Shown here one piece after another: positions 38,335 to 50,409 of a stretch of DNA of 64,000 bases. Position numbers and translations under genes: made by a program. Numbering within the stretch: the stretch's first letter is position 1; every line of letters begins with the position of its first letter. This DNA comes from Paramecium pentaurelia. Its lineage: Eukaryota > Ciliophora > Oligohymenophorea > Peniculida > Parameciidae. The notes below the pieces were generated by a model. It was given only the letters and a program-made list of their open reading frames with translations, was not told the origin of the DNA and made no database searches. The DNA lies in NCBI GenBank assembly GCA_905183005.1, contig CAJJDO010000063.1, positions 142,098 through 206,097 of the forward strand, written 5' to 3'.

Positions 38335-39090
38335 ATGTATTACATAATTGCTATACTTGTACTAGTTTTAGCTATTGCTTTTTATTTTAAATCAAAAAGG
38401 ACATCTGGAGTTTAAACAGCTAATGCTAATAATTCGGTAATTTTTATAGTTGGAGATAAAAATGCAGGAAAAACATCCTTGTTATATTGTGTATATATAA
38501 TATATAAAAGAATAGCTTTCAAACTAAAATTCATCAATTTAAACAACAAATTCAATTGAGCCAAATTAAACAGAATTAGCTAAGCCAAATAATTAAAGTG
38601 TGATTGTAGTAGATGTGCCAGGAAATAATTATCAAAAAGAATAATTTTTGAATAAAATACAAGAAGCTAAGAAGATAATATTAGTTACTGATTCATCTGA
38701 AACTTCTTAAATAGGAGCCACAGCTGCTATCTTATATAACATTTTAATTTCGATTCCATTTTAAAAATCAAAAATCCCATTATTAATAGTATTGAATAAA
38801 TAAGATAAAGAGAAAGCATATAAGGCACCTGATTTTGAGATGTTTTTATCTAGAGAAATGTAAAATATAAATTTATTTAAAAATAGAGAAAAAATAAAGA
38901 AATCAAGAAAAGCAGTACAAGAATAGAGAGAGAATACCAATGATAGAATAAGAGTAAAATATATATTAAATTATTATATTAGTTTTAAGAGAATTAATTT
39001 GATATTAATGAGTATCCTACAATAAAAATAGTAGAATAAAGTGTTAAAGATTGTAATATCTAAGAAGTCTAAAAGTTTATATTTAATTGA
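38335..39090 (+). CDS. Signal recognition particle receptor beta subunit (SRPRB)
   Basis: 234 residues after introns 38489-38510 (22 nt) and 38954-38982 (29 nt); exact multiple of three. An N-terminal membrane anchor (I-I-A-I-L-V-L-V-L-A-I-A-F) precedes a small GTPase fold. Its motifs are G1 G-D-K-N-A-G-K-T-S, G3 D-V-P-G, and G4 N-K-Q-D within L-N-K-Q-D-K-E-K-A, as in SRPRB. The final segment F-D-I-N-E-Y-P and the C-terminal helix also match the family layout. It anchors SRP receptor alpha on the ER and controls docking of translating ribosomes by its GTP state. A large Lys/Arg-rich insert follows G4. Confidence 0.87.
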
Positions 39091-39175
39091 AGATTATTTT
39101 ATATATCAAATGCATTTAAAACTTATATTTATAAAAAATATATGAATAAATTATAAGGATAATTTCATAAATAAA

Positions 39176-40507
39176 ATGAACATTCTTAATAAAGATGTTA
39201 TCGTAAAGGTTTTTGATTTTTATTGCAAACAGCAATATGTACAAGGATAACATGCTACATTTGAAAGACAATAATATGAAGCTTCAATATTTACAGTTGG
39301 AAAATGGATGCATTTTTGTAAAGATTTTCAAATTAAAGCAAAAAATTAGAGAATATTAGAACTATTTAAGAAATATGCTAAAAACTAAAAGGAATTAAAT
39401 TATGATTAATTTATATAACTCTTAAATATGTTAGCAATAGAGGAAGGTTAAGACTAAGAATAATTTATTGTAAGTTTAGGTTTGGATAATTGGAAACTGT
39501 GTTAATAAAAAATGAAACCTTTTTAGAAACCTTTTTAAATGAGAGATAAAGATGAGAGAATAAAAGAAGTTAAGTATGAATATAAGATATTTCATCCAGA
39601 TGTTAAAGATGATGAGTAGATTAAATAAATTTTATTGTAAAGAAAAGAATAAAATGAATATTAGAAATAGATAGAAAGAGAAAAAAAAGCATTTAATAAA
39701 TTATAGTTTGAACTAAAGCATTCAACAAAATCACAGTTAATTGAAAAATATCCAAATTTAATTCATCTTATTGAAAGACTCCCAAATCCTTCTAAACCTA
39801 CAACCTGTTCTTATATGAATAGATCAAAAATTAAATCTTAGCATGTTTTAGAATAAAAGAAATCAGGTTTAACTTGGGAAAGTTTGAATAATTTACCAAT
39901 AGCTTAAGATTTTGTGAGAAATTTAGTAGATGATGAAGAGGATTAATTTTTATAAGAATATTAATTAAATAGTAAATAGGTTAGTGTAAATCGGTATTAA
40001 CCATAAATAATTTAGAAAATAGATAGAGAGTAAAGATCATTTTCTGATTACAATAAGATTTAACCAAAAATTAATTTAAGTTATGATTAGATACCAAAAT
40101 CATAAAATCAAAATAATTAATAATTAATAATTTTGAATGAAAAATAAGGTGTTAAAGTAAAAGCCTTACTATAAAATTTAGATCAATCATTCTAAAAATA
40201 GAATATTACTCATAATATAGAAAAGCATTTAGATTCACTTTAAGTAACAAAGAAGAAACTTCTTTAATAGCAATAACAATAGAATTATTAAAATTATTCA
40301 GTTGAATATATTAGAGAAAGGAAAAGTTCTTAAGTGCAGAATGAATTTTCATTTTAGAAAGAAAAAAATTATCCTATTAAAATAAATAATTAAATGAGTA
40401 AAAGAGTATAAGAAATATAAGACATATAAGCAGTTAAAGAAAAAAATCTTTTAAATTCAATGTTATCTTATTAAAGGTAAAAAATAAGAAAATAATAAAA
40501 GTATTGA
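39176..40507 (+). CDS. Protein with TPPP/EF-like N-terminal domain and disordered tail
   Basis: 443 residues with no intron. Residues about 1-95 are helical and resemble the EF-like core of TPPP/p25-alpha or a related ciliary EF domain: W-M-H-F-C-K-D-F-Q-I, then L-F-K-K-Y-A, then L-N-Y-D-Q-F-I-Q-L-L. No canonical calcium loop is present. The remaining 350 residues are Lys/Gln/Asn-rich and charged, with a helix around E-Y-Q-K-Q-I-E-R-E-K-K-A-F. A tubulin-associated role is a guess from this resemblance. The gene ends 54 bp before the end of the convergent RRM gene. Confidence 0.55.
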
Positions 40508-40561
40508 TTGAATTTTATATTTGTTAATTTATTTATTTTTGAATAATTTTGCATAAAACTA

Positions 40562-41728
40562 TCATTGTTTGAGAATGATATTCATTTTTTAATTTTAGAA
40601 TTCATAATCTGAAAATACAGCTATAATTTTGAGTGCATCTGCATTAGAATATAATGTTAAATGAATACTATTTACTCCTAAATTAATTTCTATTAAATTA
40701 TAGATGACAGATAATACCTTTTGCTTTGACAAACATTTATATTTGTTCAGAGATTTCAGAGGGATCTTAAACATCTGTAATCAAGAGATTTGGAGAGAGT
40801 GGACTATTATTATATTATTGAGTCTCATGATAATAGATCATATACTCATCCTAAAAAGAAGTTGGTTATAGGGATTAGAGAGGTTCAAAATATATTCGTA
40901 TCTAAATTATTAATTATTTAATCTTACTTAAGAATCGAAAAATTAAATATTATTGAGATATTCCTTAGCTATTATTGCCTAATTTACTGATTAATATTTA
41001 ATGTAGGCTCTGGAAGATTATTTTTCATATAAGATTTCTTCTAAATTACCAAACTTAGAAAAGACATTATAAATCATTTTTGCTGTGATTTTTGAATCAA
41101 AATTAATGATTTTGAGTAATCTTGACTATCTCTATTGAAGTAATTTTTATATATCTGGATGAAATTCTTCAATATCCAAAGGTATTGTTTATTTCCAGAT
41201 CTTTAGATCATCTTCACCATCTGATGATTCTAATAGACGATTGATTTATTCATTTCTAATTGGACTAGAATTTGCTCTAGGTGATTAAGTTGAACTAACA
41301 TGATTAGTTAAATCAAACTAAATAATCTCCTCTGTTCTTGAATTAAGCATAGAATCAGAATTCTAACTATTACTACTAGCCTATGTATAATCTGTTCCTC
41401 TTGAATTATCCACTATTTCGAGATTAAGATTTTTAAGTCGAGAAAAATGAATAATCATTCTAATACTATAACAAGTAAGAAATTACTTTCCTCCTTAAAT
41501 ATTGCAACCATTCATTTATCTTCTAGCTTCAATTGCACTTTTCAATTCATGAAATTCAACAAATGCTTTGGTGGTTTTTCCTTTTTCAAAAATAAGAATC
41601 TTGTTAATATCTCCAAATTAATTGAATTTTTCGTGTATGAATTAATTATTCAATGTAAAAGAAGAAGGCAATGAGTTTAGAATAAGAAGAAGAATTTGAT
41701 TAGGAGGATCTCTTGAATTATTATACAT
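40562..41728 (-). CDS. Multi-RRM RNA-binding protein, PTB/hnRNP-L-like
   Basis: At least three RRM-like folds. RRM1 begins near the start (I-L-N-S-L-P-S, then K-A-F-V-E-F-H-E-L as RNP1-type strand, ending M-I-I-H-F-S-R-L-K-N-L). RRM2 lies mid-protein (L-L-K-I-I-N-F, then S-R-A-Y-I-K-Y-Q-S-V). A third is at the C-terminus (I-H-L-T-L-Y-S-N-A-D-A-L-K). Aromatic residues at RNP1 are reduced, as in PTB/hnRNP-L proteins. A Ser/Asn-rich linker joins RRM1 and RRM2. Introns of 27 nt near 41,460 and 28 nt near 40,710 are clear; one more is needed for the frame. Likely roles are mRNA processing or translation control. Confidence 0.75.
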
Positions 41729-41967
41729 AAAAATTAAATTAAATAAAAAATTACATACTCATTTAAAAATAAATCAAGCAATCTTCGAATCTAATATTCT
41801 TTCTTTTTATTAGAATTATTTAATTTTATTAAAATTATTGCTCAAAGTTTTAAAGAGTGTGTAGATTAATATTAATAAAATAAGTTAAGATGTACAATAT
41901 AAGCAAAATAATCATTATAATTTATATCTAATATTAGATGAGTTTTTATTATACATAAGATATTTAA

Positions 41968-42607
41968 ATGGTTTATGATGATAATGTTTCCATAAATACT
42001 TAAAATAGAAAAATGCAAATAAAAGACCAATATACTATGTTGAAAAATCATAATAAAAAGGATATTATTCAATAAAATACAGAGTTACTTGGATTGACAA
42101 TCTACAAAGGAGAATTATTGTAACTGCTCAAGTAACCTCTGATATCACTGTCAAAGAATTTTTATAAATGGTTATTGAAGAATTCAATAAAACTTTCATA
42201 AAAGCAGAAATTGAATTATTTTTCTTTTTAAATGATTTCAATATATATGAACTTTATGAAATGGATGAATATGAAAGACCTGATGAAGAACTTCCATGTA
42301 AAATAAAATCTAATTTACTTAGCCTATGATGAAAATTAAAAATTATGTCAATTAAAGACTAAATCTTTTGCTTTGAAACAAACTTAAATAATATTGAATT
42401 CTTTAATGGTTTCTTCTTTAAGTGATCACCCTGTCTTGTAAGTCACCAATATCTCCAATAAGTGAAGAAGAAAAAATTAATTCACAATAAAATAATATAT
42501 AGAATACAGAAAATATAGATGATAAATTAGATTATCATGATCCATTTAAATAGCTTAAAGAAAGTGATTAAAAAACTTGGTAGTGTTCATTTTGTTATGA
42601 TGAATGA
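41968..42607 (+). CDS. Small protein of unknown function with C-terminal CxxC
   Basis: 185 residues after introns 41986-42008 (23 nt), 42298-42322 (25 nt) and 42409-42442 (34 nt); exact multiple of three. The N-terminal 100 residues look like a compact alpha/beta fold (T-W-I-D-N-L-Q-R-R-I-I-V-T, then V-K-E-F-L-Q-M-V-I-E-E-F, then E-I-E-L-F-F-F-L), possibly ubiquitin-like. A Ser/Asn-rich linker leads to a short C-terminal tail with W-Q-C-S-F-C. No family assigned. It is divergent from the RRM gene across about 240 bp. Confidence 0.6.
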
Positions 42608-42930
42608 AATTCTAAAAAATATGAGAATTTTGATAAATCAAATCTTAAAATACTTCTATTAGCATACTTTATATTTCTGTTAAATTTAAAGATCAAAACT
42701 CTATCAGTTTTAATTTTATCAAATATTTCTCATTCATTTAATTACTATTATATTCTATTTATTATAAAATATAAGATGAAATTTTTTATTTTATTCATGA
42801 TGTTAGAATAATGTATTGATATAAAAATTAAATTAATTTATTCAAATATAATGATATAAGAACCATCCATTTTGTTTGTTAGATAAATATATATAAAATA
42901 AATTTTGGATATCAAAAATACACAAAATTT
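42608..42930. other. AT-rich convergent intergenic region
   Basis: About 320 bp between convergent gene ends. No supported feature. Confidence 0.5.
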
Positions 42931-44611
42931 TCATTTATTCAATAAACTCATAATTTTATTAGCTTCATCTCTTTCAGGTCCATTAAAATCATAGAGTCTT
43001 TTTGCCATTTACATAGCCCTCTCTCTGTCACCTTTCTTCAAGAAAACTCTTGCCAAATACAATAAAGCTTCAGAAACTTCTTTATCTACTGTTTATTCTT
43101 CATCTTTTCTCTTCAAACTCTCTTCAAATGCTTATTATGCTTTATCTTCCTTACCCTAAAAATATAGATATCATTATATTACAACTGCATCATATAATTT
43201 AGCTAATTGATGTATAGCTATTCCTTCTTTATCTTTACATGAATTAGCTCGTTCATAACATTTCATAGATTCATTCTTTTTATCCATTTTATCATAACAT
43301 TCTGCCATAGCATTCCACATTCTAGCATCTTTAGGTCTACTGATTACTGCTCTACTAAAATAATATAGTGCATATTAATTCATTCCTTATAAAGCATAAG
43401 TTTAGCCTAATCCATACCAAGCTCTGAAATCTTTTGGATCAATTTCAACAGCATTTCTATATGATTAAATAGCTGAAGCAACATTTTTCATTTCTAAATA
43501 CTCATGACCCATAAGAGTCCAAGCAGCTAGACAATCTTTATCTAATTTTAAAGCTCTTTAAAAATAATTTATAGCTTTTGCATGCTCATTCATTAATGAA
43601 TAATAATTGCCTACTACACAACAAGTTTCAGGTACATATTTATTATTAGTAAAAGATTGTAATGCTAGATTTGCTAATTCTCCTTAATTTTCTTTAATAT
43701 ACAAGATATTAGAATATGTGTCTAAATTTTCATATCGATAAGGATCTATGCTCAATAATCTTTCAAACCATTCTAATGATAATTCAAATTCTTAATTATT
43801 ATAATAAGCATTAGCAATCTAATTAATAATGAAATTAGAGTTTCTAAAGTAATATAATAAAAGTTAAAAGGATTCCACACAATTAGAATTTTTAAACTTT
43901 TCTAAATTAAAATTGGATATCCAAAAGAACTTCATCCAATGATTTGGTAATTCACTTATAGAATCTTCTTCAGTCAATAATCTGCATAATTCTAACCAGG
44001 CACTCCAAAAACATGGTAATTAATTCAAAACTTATATAAAAACTTCTCTAGCTTCACGAAGTCTTAATGTATCTTTAAGTATCAATCCATAAAGATAAAG
44101 ATTTAACTAGACTTATAGAATATAATTATACTTAAGATAATTATTTTTGTTCATATAATTTGGATAATTCTCTATCTAATAACTTTAATTCTGGATTAGT
44201 GGCTGTCTTAGAATTCTCATTCTCAAACATTTCTTCTTCTTTACGTAATTCTCCATACATATATTATGAATAATAATATAAGAACATTGCTGATTCATTT
44301 TTATGAATCAAACCTTATAATAATGAAGCACATTTTTTAAACTCTCTTAAATCGAATAAGTTTCTTGCTACACAAATAATATCATTATTTTCTGGTACAA
44401 ACTCTCTTAAAAATTAATATTGATAATCTGTGTTGTTTTGAATGAATTACATGGCAAATTGAGATGATTATAAATCTTCCTCTTAGGTTAGACCTAAAAG
44501 TAATTCTCCTGTCCATTTACTAGATTAATAGAGTTTGTTTTCTGAGAAATATCTAGTGTAGAATTACAATTCTTTATGGATTTCACTTAATTTAGGCATT
44601 TATTCCATCAT
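42931..44611 (-). CDS. CDC23: Anaphase-promoting complex subunit CDC23/APC8
   Basis: 542 residues after introns 43156-43182 (27 nt) and a 25-nt intron near 44,120; exact multiple of three. The N-terminal 250 residues are the helical APC8 N-domain (L-F-D-L-R-E-F-K-K-C-A-S-L-L, then L-Y-Y-Y-S-Q-Y-M). TPR repeats follow with family-diagnostic wording: C-C-V-V-G-N-Y-Y-S-L, A-W-T-L-M-G-H-E-Y-L-E-M-K-N, and F-R-A-W-Y-G-L-G-Q-T-Y. The C-terminal TPRs end near K-K-G-D-R-E-R-A. CDC23 is a scaffold subunit of the ubiquitin ligase that drives anaphase and mitotic exit, acting in the nucleus. Confidence 0.93.
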
Positions 44612-44641
44612 TCAAATTTCAAATAATTTATAATTAATTAA

Positions 44642-45942
44642 ATGATAATTGGAGCAATTAAAATTAAGGATGGTCTTTTTATTGGGGATGAATTTGCATC
44701 TAAAGTACTGTATCTAATTTATATACAAGGATCTTGAATTTGTGATATAAAATAAGGTAAGTCATATTATAAATTGTGCTGCAAAATAATTACCCTGTGT
44801 ATTCGAAAACTATGGAGTTTCATATCTAAAATTCAATTGGTAAGAAAATGAACAGGTATATATCTATACTAAATTAAAAAGCAAGTTTTATTCTAGAATG
44901 ATATTGTGAATGAAATATATCATTTTATAGAATAAGCACATGCCAATGGTGAGTCAGTCTTAGTACATTCAGTTAGAGGTTAGTCAAGATCATGTTGTGC
45001 ATTAGCAGCATATTTTATGAGAAAATATAAGTGGAAATTATACAAAACTCTTGAGTTCTTGAATACTAGAAGACCTGATTTAGAGATAAGGGCTAGTTTT
45101 TATCATCAATTAACACAATTAGAATCAAAATTAAGTAAGAAAGGTGAAGGAGGATTATCAAGTTCTTGGTAACCTCATGAAGAACTTGATCTACCACTTG
45201 AAGAAGATGAAAAATTACTACGAAATACATTTTAGAATTCAAAATCAAGTGCTCCTGACTCTTGTTGGTTAGATAAAAGATTATTTAATTAATATTTAAA
45301 TGAAAATAGACCAAGAACCATTACATGGGCAGATGAAACTCTAGTTAAAAAGTCTTAAAAGAAAATGAAATAGAATACTGCTAAACCTACTGTTAAATTA
45401 AATAATTAGAATAATATAAACGGAAATGTTTATCATGTAACAGTTAATAATTATGTAACTTTAAAAGAAGAATAAGAAAAATGTAACACTAGTTTAAATT
45501 CAAGAGAATCTGCCTAAATGTCTTTAATCAAACCAATCAGTGGAACAATTAAGAGATAATAGAATGATAGTTTGAAAAAACATTAAGAATTAAAATAAAA
45601 GTTATAAGGAAAATCATAATCTGTGAAACAATAGAAAAAAGATCCAAGTGAAAGACCAAGATCTGCTTATGCGTAAAATATGGAAATAATTCTAGTTAGC
45701 CTGAAATTTAACCTATGCCTAATTTGCCAAAACCTACTACTGGACTTGCCTATAGATAATATTCACCATTGGTCAAAGGTATTTAAGATTTATTATTAAT
45801 TACAGCTAATGCCATCCCAAAAGCAAATTAACTTATTGCTACTAGTAAAAATAAAGGATGGCGATATCCATCTCCTGGATAAATTAAAAACGATGAAAGC
45901 ATTATTTAATCTATAATTAATGGTAAACCAGTTTGGAAATGA
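44642..45942 (+). CDS. Dual-specificity phosphatase-like pseudophosphatase
   Basis: 399 residues after introns of 25, 26, 23 and 27 nt; exact multiple of three. Residues about 1-140 form a DUSP fold (D-G-L-F-I-G-D-E, H-I-I-N-C-A, Y-L-K-F-N-W, and helix A-Y-F-M-R-K-Y-K-W). The signature HCxxGxxRS reads H-S-V-R-G-Q-S-R-S at about residue 92: the nucleophilic Cys is Ser, while the Arg is kept. This would abolish catalysis but preserve phosphate binding, as in STYX-type pseudophosphatases. A second motif, R-R-P-D-L-E-I-R, follows. The C-terminal 250 residues are disordered, Gln/Lys-rich, ending G-K-P-V-W-K. It shares a 30-bp divergent interval with CDC23. Confidence 0.85.
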
Positions 45943-46655
45943 ATATCATTAATTTTTGCAATTTACTACATCAATAATTATGCTTTTTTTGTATTATAAT
46001 TAACTTTTATATCAAATATATTAAAATTACAATTCAAATGTAAAAATATAATTAAATTTATATTATTTTAAATAAGATTGATTTATTATAGAACTATAAT
46101 TTTGAATTAAAGTAATTATCTTCTATATTTAAAGTAATTTTTAATTTTTTTTCATAAAATAAATAATGACAAAACTCTTCTCTAATTTTTCTAATAAATT
46201 TCATATTCTAAGATTTAAAAAATATATTTATTATTTTGTATATATCTAAAATTCCAAATCAAATAAAAATCTTTCATTAGAACACATATATCTTTGAGCC
46301 ATACATATAGATTGAAGAAAACCTTTATTATAGAGTATTTTAAAGAATAAGAAATAGTTCTTTTAATGAATTCTTCAGCTATCTAATATTAGCACTATAT
46401 TCTATTAATCTTGATTATTCAATTCAAAATAATATTGCTGATATTTTTATTTTATTTTATAACTGATTCCCAAATAACATTTAAGTTTTAAATTTGAGTT
46501 CGAAATAATCAAAAAAGATAAATAATGAAAAAATATGAAGTAATAAAATAAAATAGAAATTTAATGTTTAGATTTTTTCTCTTTAATCAGTTTTAAATAT
46601 TTATAATATTTGTAAATTTTATCAATACTAAATTTGAAGTGATCTAATATTTAAA
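45943..46655. other. AT-rich intergenic region
   Basis: About 710 bp between two plus-strand genes, nearly all A/T. No domain-bearing frame on either strand; it presumably includes the promoter of the secreted-protein gene. Confidence 0.5.
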
Positions 46656-47400
46656 ATGAAAATAAGGATTATTCTTCATATATTACTAAGCATTTTCATA
46701 ATTGTTTAGATGATAAGACATTCTTAAACAAATCAAACAAAACCTTCTAATACCCCAGAATTATTTCATAATTCTACCGCAAAAGAAAATAACACTAATT
46801 GTAAGAAGATGACAAAATTCTATGATAAATAGTTAATGATTTAAAAGCTATCATACCCTGAAAATGTTAGTGTCGAAATACATCAACCATCAGTATCACT
46901 AATCTTTTATATAGAGTTTTCATATTAATCCTAAAATTCTGATTGATGAAGCTCAATTTTCAATTACCATGAATGGAGATTTTTATTAGCTTCATGAAAC
47001 AGAGAGTCTTAAAATAAAGTTTATTGAACCTCAGATTATTAATTTGTTTCTAATCCATATCAAAGTGAGCTAATTTGATTACTAAAATTTTTATAATAGT
47101 GAAATTGATGAATTATAAGTGAAAAAAATAAAAATATTTGGTATTTACAAAAACTAGGAATTCTTATTACTCAACAAGTAGATATTCAAAAGAAATGATA
47201 GAGATATTTACTTTAAAAGTTCAAATAGTAGAAAATATCTAAAGGTATATATAGTTTGTAAAATTTCATTATGTGGAAATGCATATAGAAGTTATCGATT
47301 GTAATTTATAAGTCAAACTCATTATACTCACATCTACCCAGTTACTTTATATTAAATAAATGATATTGAACTGTTATAATTTGGTAGTGTCATGATATGA
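46656..47400 (+). CDS. Putative secreted or type II membrane protein
   Basis: 240 residues after intron 46893-46914 (22 nt). The N-terminus M-K-I-R-I-I-L-H-I-L-L-S-I-F-I-I-V is a good signal peptide or anchor. N-glycosylation sequons are visible (N-Q-T, N-S-T, N-V-S). The body alternates short polar and hydrophobic stretches in the manner of a beta-rich extracellular domain; no family recognised. The reading frame stays free of TAA/TAG problems past 47400 if TGA were read as Trp, but that extension is the shadow of the opposite-strand gene. It converges on that gene with a 53-bp gap. Confidence 0.55.
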
Positions 47401-47453
47401 TGAATACTTAAATGACCCAATTAAATTTATATATAATAATTAAATAAGAGTCT

Positions 47454-49104
47454 TCATTTATGTTAAATCTTATGTTTTTATTTGATTTTTTAAGCATATA
47501 TTTATTAAACTGAGATTTATGATTTTTTAAAAGAAGTAGTACTTTTTTAAGTACTAGCATTATGAATTCTTTAGGTTTCAACATTAGATTAAGTCTTCTT
47601 TTTGGGGTTAACTTTTGGACTTTCGAGCATAGCCTTATATTGTTAAAATGAAGATTTAATATTTAGATTATTCATGTTTAACTAATTTATGTTAATATTG
47701 ATATTAGTTGATAAAGGAATTGATGATTACGAAGTATAAACTTTAAAATACTTATCTGTAGATTTTGTATGAGTTAAGGCTTATTTAAAATCTATTCCTA
47801 TATTAGTATATAATTTATTTGAAGCTTGTTTTTTATGTTTATTTGGAGAATTGATTTCAGTATAATGAGTTTAAGTTTAGCTTTTTTTATGTTATGATTA
47901 TTAATTGATTTTATTAGTGTGGTTAGGTTTTAGTATTTATTGGGATTAAATTAATTTTAGCTGTTCAGATGAGATGCTTCTTGTACTAATAAGATGATGA
48001 ATACTATTTTATTTAGATTGATAATTAGATATCTATATAGGTTTTGCTATTGATTTAACATTATTTTGATTACAAGGATTTGAATGGTTGATTCCTACCA
48101 TCTACTATTTTAAAAACTTTTGAAATTCACTATCTCCATTGCTATTATTTATTAATTTATGAGAGGATAGTAAAGATTTTTAAGAAGTATCTTTAGAGAG
48201 AGTTTTGAGATGAATGTTTTATTAAGGTGAATTCTATGTATTTCTTTTACTTAATCCAGTATAATTAGTATTTAATTTATGTTTATAGAATTAAGTATTT
48301 TTAGATATCAATTACTTTAGTAATTTTAAATTTGATGACTATGAAGATTTAGTCTATTAATGATTTGCCATAGTTATCCAAGTGGCATCGATATTCTAAT
48401 ATTTAAAGAATCACTTACTACAATCTCTTCACTTCCCTTTTATTTCAACATATCTCTTAATAGAGAAAGACTGGATACTTGAGTTTATTATGTAATACTG
48501 TTAAGTACTTTAATCTCTTCTTTTAATTTCTCACATTCTAATAATTTATAGAATAGATACCTGTATAATTACTAGCATCATCTATAGGAATACCTAGCAT
48601 TATTTTAATTTTTCTATACTCCAATTATCTAAATTAGATACAAATATAAAGATACTTCTTTTTCTCATAAAAATAAATAGCCAAATCTGAGAGTTTTGGT
48701 AAAAACATTCGAGGAATATCTTTATGATATTTATAATATTCCAATAGTTAATCTAATTTATTTTATTGATCACTCTTAGGATAATATCTATAAAATTGAT
48801 ATTTTTATAATTTACCTCTTTAAAAACTCATCTTGGTCACCATATGTTAATTTATCTTTAAATTATATTATCCATTAAATTGACTTTGTTGAGAAGAAAT
48901 CTTCAAATTTTTTACCTTTCCATTAAGATTATGAATATTTTGTATAAAGTGCCTGTAAAATGATTTTACAATTTTATATACTCTATTCAATAGTGGAGCA
49001 AAATTTATCTTTATAATTGGCAATCTCCCATATTTCTAACAAAACAAACAATCATCTTCTGATGTATATTTCTAAATTAATATAAGACCATCATCTGTTT
49101 TCAT
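47454..49104 (-). CDS. Hypothetical protein with helical N-domain and Ser/Asn/Gln-rich tail
   Basis: 515 residues after introns of 29, 28, 23 and 23 nt; exact multiple of three. The N-terminal 210 residues are ordered: C-L-F-C-Q-K-Y-G, W-I-I-Q-F-K-D-K, then L-L-E-Y-Y-K-Y-H-K-D-I-P-R-M-F and E-K-K-K-Y-L-Y-I, then basic R-Q-L-E-Y-R-K-I-K-I-M-L-G. I recall this pattern from other ciliate proteins but cannot name a function. A short coiled coil (C-E-K-L-K-E-E-I-K-V-L) follows. The last 260 residues are disordered, rich in Ser, Asn, Gln and Lys, with many S-P/S-T sites that suggest phosphorylation. Confidence 0.65.
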
Positions 49105-49144
49105 AACTGAATAAAAATTATATATTTTATATTTAATAAAATTC

Positions 49145-49973
49145 TCACATATTCGTATAAGTAGGAATTGCTGCTTTGATTAATTTCAATGTTTCAGGTC
49201 CCTTTAAATATTGATACAATATCATTACCCCATTATCTTGTATCTATCTTAAAACATCTTATATTATTTCCTTTTGATTCTTTTTATCCATCCTTTTACT
49301 TAATGGAACCAAGAGATTTTTAAGGTGGCCATTGAGATGTGAACCTATTGTATTGGAGAGTAATCTTAAATGAATTATTATAGGAGTTACTTTAGAATTT
49401 CTAAAGAAGACATAAAAACTTTGTCGTTTTAACTAGATAAGGCAGTTCTTAATGGCCAAACTAATTTTGCCAAAATAGGTATGACTTTTTCTTGGGCATT
49501 CTAAAACATTTTAAAATTTAAATTTAAAACTTATTCATTGAGCATATCTTTTATTGCATTTGTAGCTATGAAACAATATGGATGTGCTTCTTCAATCAAA
49601 CCTTCAAAGCATGTAGCCATTAAAGGATCATATGGCAAATGACCAATTTCTACTCCTTAATTCCATTATAATTTCATTGTATTACAACCATGATTAACTC
49701 TACAAGGTATTCCACCTGCATTGTAAACATAAGCAAATGAATTTCTTTAGTATTAATATATATTTACGTTTTTTATTTTGATTTATCTGAGAAAGGATCA
49801 ACTGTCTTAATATTAGTCAACTTTTAACTTGGCAATTAAGTGAATCCCTATTTAGGTTATTATTAAATTTGTTAAGGTTATTATTATTATTATGGCTTTT
49901 ATTATTATTATTTTCCTAGAGATCTTGTTCTATTTAAAACAGATGGAGGCTGAGATTTCTTTTATTATTACAT
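49145..49973 (-). CDS. PACRG-like protein (PACRGL family)
   Basis: 259 residues after introns of 23 nt (near 49,765) and 26 nt (near 49,410); exact multiple of three. A Gln-rich N-terminus (about 60 residues, encoded by TAA runs near 49,880-49,915) precedes the PACRG-type ARM/HEAT fold. Family markers in order: Y-N-A-G-G-I-P-C-R-V-N-H-G, L-P-Y-D-P-L-M-A-T-C-F-E-G-L, K-V-I-P-I-L-A-K-L-V-W-P-L, and L-N-G-H-L-K-N-L-L-V-P-L-S-K-R-M. It ends A-A-I-P-T-Y-T-N-M. The close family member PACRG joins doublet microtubules; PACRGL is less studied but conserved in ciliated organisms. Confidence 0.85.
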
Positions 49974-50409
49974 TATAATTAGTAATTAAAAATAAAATAT
50001 AGTATCAAATTAGTCTCTAATTTGAAATCTGAATGATAGATTTTAATATATATCAGAATATCCTCATATATAGTAAATTTATCTTATAATTTAAATAAAA
50101 AGTAAAATATTTGTAAACAAAGTTGATATGTCCTTAAATTATTATATTATAAAAAGAAATCATCATCATATTAATATTATAAATTTTGAATTCAAATAAA
50201 ATTGCAATTTTTTTTATAATTTATCTTTAATTCATTATTAAATTACTAGTTTCAAAAAATTCTATCTAACAATTATTTTTTAAAAATGATAAAATAAGCA
50301 TAAAATTAATTAATTTATTTTTTTAACTTGATATAATATTATGTATATATATATAATTAATTAATTAGATATGAAGATTACTTTGAATATATATTTATGA
50401 ATAATAATT
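49974..50409. other. AT-rich intergenic region
   Basis: About 435 bp between two minus-strand genes. No supported gene; PACRGL's promoter is expected at its left side. Confidence 0.5.

Noticed and set aside
47401..48363. Long plus-strand membrane-protein frame with about 14 in-frame TGA codons read as Trp
   Set aside because: It is the shadow of the minus-strand gene 47454-49104, which has proper introns, an exact multiple-of-three length and normal composition. Every other gene in the window uses TGA as stop.
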